This document shows, one piece after another, positions 60,145 to 64,000 of a stretch of DNA of 64,000 nucleotides. A program made the position numbers and the translations under genes. Source of the DNA: Candidatus Competibacter denitrificans Run_A_D11 (GTDB lineage Bacteria > Pseudomonadota > Gammaproteobacteria > Competibacterales > Competibacteraceae); contig NZ_CBTJ020000042.1 in the NCBI RefSeq assembly GCF_001051235.1, positions 106,550 to 170,549 of the forward strand, given 5' to 3'. Under the pieces are notes generated by a model. That model did no database searches. It was not told where the DNA came from and saw only the letters and a list, made by a program, of their open reading frames with translations. Each line of letters starts with the position of its first letter. Within the stretch, counting starts at the first letter, position 1.

Positions 60145-61665
60145 TTAGAAGAAGCCCATCGCCTTGGGGTTATAGCTCACCAGCAGGTTCTTGGTCTGCT
60201 GGTAGTGATCCAACATCATCTTGTGATTTTCCCGTCCGATGCCGGATTGCTTATAACCGCCGAAGGCGGCGTGCGCCGGATAGAGGTGATAGCAGTTGGT
60301 CCAGACCCGGCCGGCCTTGATGCCGCGTCCCATCCGGTAGGCAGTGTTCATATCACGGCTCCACACCCCCGCGCCCAGCCCATAGAGGGTGTCGTTGGCG
60401 ATGGCCAGCGCGTCGGCAGCATCCTTGAAGGTGGAGACCGCCAGTACCGGCCCAAAGATTTCTTCCTGGAATAGCCGCATCTTGTTGTTGCCCAGGAACA
60501 CGGTCGGCTGGATGTAATAGCCATCTTTCAATTCGCCACCCAACTCGGTGCGTTTGCCCCCGGTCAGGCATTCCGCACCTTCCTGTCGGCCGATGTCGAG
60601 ATAGCTCAGGATTTTTTCCATCTGTTCGGACGAGGCTTGCGCGCCGATCATGGTGTCGGTGTCAAGCGGATGGCCTTGCTTGACGGCTTTGACCCGCTGG
60701 ATCGCCCGCTCGATGAACTTGCTGTAGATCGGTTCCTGGATCAGCGCCCGCGACGGGCAGGTGCAGACTTCGCCCTGATTGAGCGCGAACATGGTGAAGC
60801 CTTCCAACGCCTTGTCGAAGAAGTCGTCTTCTTGCGCGCAGACATCGGCGAAGAACACATTCGGCGATTTGCCGCCCAGTTCCAACGTCACCGGGATCAG
60901 GTTTTGCGAGGCGTACTGCATGATCAGCCGGCCGGTGGTGGTTTCACCGGTGAAGGCGATCTTGGCGATGCGGCGGTTGGAAGCCAGCGGCTTGCCGGCT
61001 TCCACTCCGAAGCCGTTGACCACGTTGACCACGCCGGGCGGCAGCAGGTCTTGGATTAGCTCCAGCAGCACCAGGATGGAGACGGGGGTCTGTTCGGCCG
61101 GCTTCAGCACCACGCAGTTACCGGCGGCCAGCGCCGGGGCCAGTTTCCAGACCGCCATCAGAATCGGGAAATTCCAGGGGATGATCTGGCCGACCACCCC
61201 CAACGGTTCGTGGAAATGGTAGGCGACGGTGTTGTCGTCGATCTCCGACAGCGCGCCTTCCTGGGCGCGGATGCAGCCGGCGAAGTAGCGGAAGTGGTCG
61301 ATGGCCAGCGGCATGTCCGCCGCCATGGTCTCGCGCACCGGCTTGCCGTTGTCCCAGGTTTCGGCCACCGCCAGCATTTCCAGATTTTGTTCCATCCGGT
61401 CGGCGATGCGGTTGAGACAGTTGGCCCGCTCCGCCGCCGAGGTGCGGCCCCAGGCATCGGCCGCAGCGTGCGCCGCGTCTAACGCCTTTTCGATATCCTC
61501 GGCACTAGAGCGCGGGATTTCGCAGAAGGGTTTGCCGGTGACCGGGCTGATGTTTTCGAAATATTCGCCTTTCACCGGCGCAACCCACTGGCCGCCGATG
61601 AAATTCTGATAGCGGGATTTAAAGCTGACTTTGGAGCCAGACTGACCGGGTGAGGCGTACAACAT
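60145..61665 (-). CDS. NAD-dependent (acet)aldehyde dehydrogenase, ExaC/AcoD type
   Basis: 506 residues from the ATG at 61665 (GGAG eight bases upstream); the frame is open further but overlaps the methyltransferase gene. The fold is complete: [29 protein letters not shown], the general-base Glu in [11 protein letters not shown] and the catalytic Cys in [13 protein letters not shown]. That last pattern and the partner DUF779 gene point to the ExaC/AcoD acetaldehyde subgroup. It would oxidise the aldehyde formed by the mycofactocin-linked dehydrogenase. AcoR-type activators commonly switch on such genes. Confidence 0.93.
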   Translation of the reverse strand: MLYASPGQSGSKVSFKSRYQNFIGGQWVAPVKGEYFENISPVTGKPFCEIPRSSAEDIEKALDAAHAAADAWGRTSAAERANCLNRIADRMEQNLEMLAVAETWDNGKPVRETMAADMPLAIDHFRYFAGCIRAQEGALSEIDDNTVAYHFHEPLGVVGQIIPWNFPILMAVWKLAPALAAGNCVVLKPAEQTPVSILVLLELIQDLLPPGVVNVVNGFGVEAGKPLASNRRIAKIAFTGETTTGRLIMQYASQNLIPVTLELGGKSPNVFFADVCAQEDDFFDKALEGFTMFALNQGEVCTCPSRALIQEPIYSKFIERAIQRVKAVKQGHPLDTDTMIGAQASSEQMEKILSYLDIGRQEGAECLTGGKRTELGGELKDGYYIQPTVFLGNNKMRLFQEEIFGPVLAVSTFKDAADALAIANDTLYGLGAGVWSRDMNTAYRMGRGIKAGRVWTNCYHLYPAHAAFGGYKQSGIGRENHKMMLDHYQQTKNLLVSYNPKAMGFF

Positions 61666-61724
61666 GAGCGTTTCTCCTACGGTTTGGTGGTTTGCGATGG
61701 CGAGTTCACGTCTTGCCCTCTTCT

Positions 61725-62729
61725 TCAGACGATGGGTTGGGACAGCGCCGGCCTCGTTTCGAGACGAGACCGGTCCACCACCAGCCAACCGCCGTGATAC
61801 TCCAGATACGCCGAACGGCCGGCGAGCGTTCGACCCAGCGCCAGCAGCCGGTTACGATCAAAAACTTGCCGGTGGCCATAACGCGAGTCGGGTTCGGCTT
61901 CCAGCGGTACGGCCACGATCAGCCGTCGGGCGGTGAGTCGCCACAGATTGGCCAACGCTGCCTCGGTTTGCCCAGCGTCGAGATGCTCCAACAGATGCAG
62001 GGCGGTCACCACGTCGAAACGGGCCGGCAGCGGAGCCAGTTCCCGTTCGATGTCCGAAGCCAGAATGTTCGCCACGCCAAAGCGCACTGCAAGCGCGGGG
62101 TTGTGGGCCACGAAGTCGTTGGCAAAAGCCATCAACGCCGGATTCAAGTCACAGCCGGCGATCTCGCCCAGCGCCTCGCCGCTGGCGCGAACCCGTGCCA
62201 ACAGCAGCGGGAAAAAACCAAAACAGGTCGCCACATCGAGCACGGTTGGCGGCGAGGTCAAGACCGGCGTCGCCCGGACCAGTTCCAGGGCATGACGATA
62301 GATCGCGCCGAACAGGCCGATGAAGTCGTTGGTTCGGCCGTTGGCCGCCCCGGACGGCTCGGTCAAGCCAGCGCTGGCTTGAGTCGCGTTCAGAGTGTTG
62401 GTGTAAAACAGCCGCCAGGCGGAACCCTCGTTGCCGGTCATGGAGCGCACGATATCGCCGACCGAGCGCTCGAACAGGTCCTGCTCGCTGTAACCGCTGT
62501 CGATCCGATGGCGGTGGGCCGTCAGCAGCGGCAACAATTCGGTGACGACATGATGGCCGAGGTTGTTGTCGATCTCGTTCGGTTGAAAATCGTGAACGAT
62601 GACGAACTCATCGGCGGGCGGCGTCGAATTCAGGGCGTATAGTTGAAAGCGGGCGCTGGCTCCCAGCGGCGCGGCGCGTTGCTCCAGACCTTCCACCAGC
62701 AAGGCATGACGGTGGCGTGACAGCATCAT
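61725..62729 (-). CDS. SAM-dependent methyltransferase, possible cofactor modifier
   Basis: 334 residues. The Rossmann core is in the C-terminal half: [18 protein letters not shown] (motif I, ~166-183), [12 protein letters not shown], and [15 protein letters not shown] (motif IV). The N-terminal ~150 residues contain [28 protein letters not shown], which I do not recognise. Mycobacterial mycofactocin glycans are O-methylated by a methyltransferase, and this gene's position just upstream of the cluster suggests the same job. This is inferred from context only. Confidence 0.7.
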   Translation of the reverse strand: MMLSRHRHALLVEGLEQRAAPLGASARFQLYALNSTPPADEFVIVHDFQPNEIDNNLGHHVVTELLPLLTAHRHRIDSGYSEQDLFERSVGDIVRSMTGNEGSAWRLFYTNTLNATQASAGLTEPSGAANGRTNDFIGLFGAIYRHALELVRATPVLTSPPTVLDVATCFGFFPLLLARVRASGEALGEIAGCDLNPALMAFANDFVAHNPALAVRFGVANILASDIERELAPLPARFDVVTALHLLEHLDAGQTEAALANLWRLTARRLIVAVPLEAEPDSRYGHRQVFDRNRLLALGRTLAGRSAYLEYHGGWLVVDRSRLETRPALSQPIV

Positions 62730-62748
62730 CGGATGATCTGCTCCCCGC

Positions 62749-64000
62749 TCAAGGCCGACCGACCGAACGCCGCAGCAGCTTTTCGGTGACCTGACCGAGC
62801 TGTTGCAGGTTGCGGACGACTTCGGTGTGATGGCAGACCGGCTCGTACAGCGCCATGTCGCAACTGCCCAGCGTCCAGCTGCCGCGCGCTTCCGGCGACA
62901 GCCACAGCAGTTGCCTGGCGCGGCGGCGGATGCCTTCCAGCGCCCATACCTTTGGCGGGTTGCGGTTGCCGCGCCCGTCGCCGAGGATGATGACGGTGGT
63001 TTGCGGCGTGACCGCCGCCAGATAGCGGTTGTGAAAGGTCGCCAGCGCGCGGCCGTAATCGCTGTCCACGTCGGTGTCGAGCAGGCCGCCGTTGAACACC
63101 GCGCTCAGCGCCTCGTCGATGTTACGCTGCTCGAACTGCGCGCTGATCTCGACCAGATCGCTGACGAAGGCGAAGCTGCGCACCTGATCGAACAGGCTTT
63201 GCAGGTTGTAGACCAGGTGCAGCATGAACCGCGCGGTGTTGCGCACTGACAGGCTAACATCGCAAATCACCGCCAGCCGGGGCTTTTCGTCGCGGTAACG
63301 GGTCATGACCGGCTGAAACGGGATGCCCTCGTATTTCAGGTTGCGGCGCAGGGTGAGCGGCACGCTGATCCGACCGCGCGGGCTGATGTGGCGGCGGTAG
63401 GATCGCGCCCCGCGCATCCGCCGGCACAGCCGCCGCACGATCTCGGCCATTTCCAGGCGCTCCTGCTCCGAAAACCGGTAGTTGGGCGTCGGCCGGCGCG
63501 GCGCGGCGGGAACCTTCGGCGGCGGTTGCAGCGCCAGTTGCCGCTCTAGGGCGCGCTTCAATAACTCCGGCAGATGGGCGATGCTGCCGTTCAGCCGGCC
63601 GGCCAAGCGTTGGAGCAACGCCTCGTCCACGTCAAGATCGGTAAGCTCGTCCAGCAATTCGGTCACGGCGTCGCTGAGCACCTCCGCGTCCAGCGCGGCG
63701 ATGGCCTGGTCGAAATTCAATTCCCCAGCCCGCCCGGCGTGTTTCATGCGCCGCGCCTTCAACACCTGCGCGGCGTTTTGCAGCACCTGATCCAGCAGTT
63801 CGCGGTTGCGGCTCAACAGCAGGTTCTGGCCGAACTCGGCCAGACAGAAATCGTCCGGGTCCTGGTTCGAACGGAAATGGGTCGCCATCTGGTCATCAGC
63901 GAAATAGTCCCGCAGATTCAGGGCGTCTTCGTGGGCGTTGCCGCCGTCGGGCGGGCCGCTGGCCGCTTGCGGTTCGGCGACGGCGACCGGCGGCTCCAGC
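62749..64000 (-). CDS. CoxE-like VWA-domain protein, 5'-partial
   Basis: At least 417 residues. The frame continues in open, protein-like sequence (LNLRDYFADDQ) upstream of the ATG at 63888 to the window edge, so the true start is outside. The C-terminal half is a von Willebrand A domain of the CoxE type with the metal-ion site DVSLSVRNT and the later VIILGDGRGN. An Arg-rich helical stretch precedes it. Such proteins usually work with a MoxR AAA+ ATPase to insert cofactors or remodel metalloenzymes. The partner would be outside the window. Confidence 0.82.
   Translation of the reverse strand, partial: LEPPVAVAEPQAASGPPDGGNAHEDALNLRDYFADDQMATHFRSNQDPDDFCLAEFGQNLLLSRNRELLDQVLQNAAQVLKARRMKHAGRAGELNFDQAIAALDAEVLSDAVTELLDELTDLDVDEALLQRLAGRLNGSIAHLPELLKRALERQLALQPPPKVPAAPRRPTPNYRFSEQERLEMAEIVRRLCRRMRGARSYRRHISPRGRISVPLTLRRNLKYEGIPFQPVMTRYRDEKPRLAVICDVSLSVRNTARFMLHLVYNLQSLFDQVRSFAFVSDLVEISAQFEQRNIDEALSAVFNGGLLDTDVDSDYGRALATFHNRYLAAVTPQTTVIILGDGRGNRNPPKVWALEGIRRRARQLLWLSPEARGSWTLGSCDMALYEPVCHHTEVVRNLQQLGQVTEKLLRRSVGRP

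Noticed and set aside
61666..61724. Sigma-54 promoter ahead of the aldehyde dehydrogenase gene
   Set aside because: No GG-N10-GC arrangement with acceptable flanks was found in the short gap.

Overview
The window looks like a chromosomal segment of a heterotrophic gammaproteobacterium, GC-rich apart from a few AT-rich islands. Pointers to that group are a DarP/YjgA homologue, a textbook RpoH (sigma-32) promoter in front of an Hsp20-CbpA-DegQ chaperone set, YegP, PurU, a KdgR-like IclR regulator and two sigma-54 activators. A relative of Candidatus Competibacter/Contendobacter would fit, but that is an impression, not a demonstrated assignment.

Layout. 0-8.1 kb: a damaged sensor kinase gene, an unknown gene, a REC-PAS-sigma54 regulator with a TlpA-like lipoprotein, an orphan OmpR-type regulator, an Rpn-family nuclease gene with a 12-bp coding minisatellite, and a truncated darP. 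8.1-22.6 kb: a polyol catabolic operon on the minus strand (ABC transporter, SDR polyol dehydrogenase, HAD phosphatase, long-chain polyol dehydrogenase, xylulokinase, transketolase, probable PPi-type phosphofructokinase). It is interrupted by an AT-rich orphan membrane-protein gene and controlled by a divergent AraC-type regulator. 22.6-32.3 kb: YegP, a DUF4139 pair, the heat-shock operon, moaB-purU-TauE/SafE and an MFS carrier. 32.4-42.65 kb: a type I restriction-modification operon (hsdM, an AlbA_2 ATP-binding gene, hsdS, a zeta-type toxin/antitoxin pair, hsdR) ending beside a decayed IS5-family element.

42.66-64 kb: about twenty genes, all on the minus strand, built around a mycofactocin biosynthesis cluster. 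MftA precursor, MftB chaperone, MftC radical-SAM maturase, MftE peptidase and MftF glycosyltransferase are all present, with a mycofactocin-coupled SDR dehydrogenase. Instead of the LldD-like MftD there are two FadH/OYE-family flavoproteins, one of which has lost two of its four iron-sulfur cysteines. A complete FixB-C-X-A electron-transfer-flavoprotein set sits inside the cluster. An AcoR-like sigma-54 activator and an IclR regulator lie at the downstream end. An ExaC-type aldehyde dehydrogenase with its DUF779 partner, a DUF4242 protein, a cysteine hydrolase, a methyltransferase and a CoxE-like VWA protein lie upstream.

Working model (inference): an alcohol is oxidised by the SDR with mycofactocin as electron acceptor. 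Reduced cofactor is re-oxidised through the OYE/ETF/ETF:quinone-oxidoreductase proteins into the quinone pool, and the aldehyde is removed by the aldehyde dehydrogenase. A mycofactocin system outside the Actinobacteria with an apparent ETF-to-quinone outlet is the most interesting part of the window.
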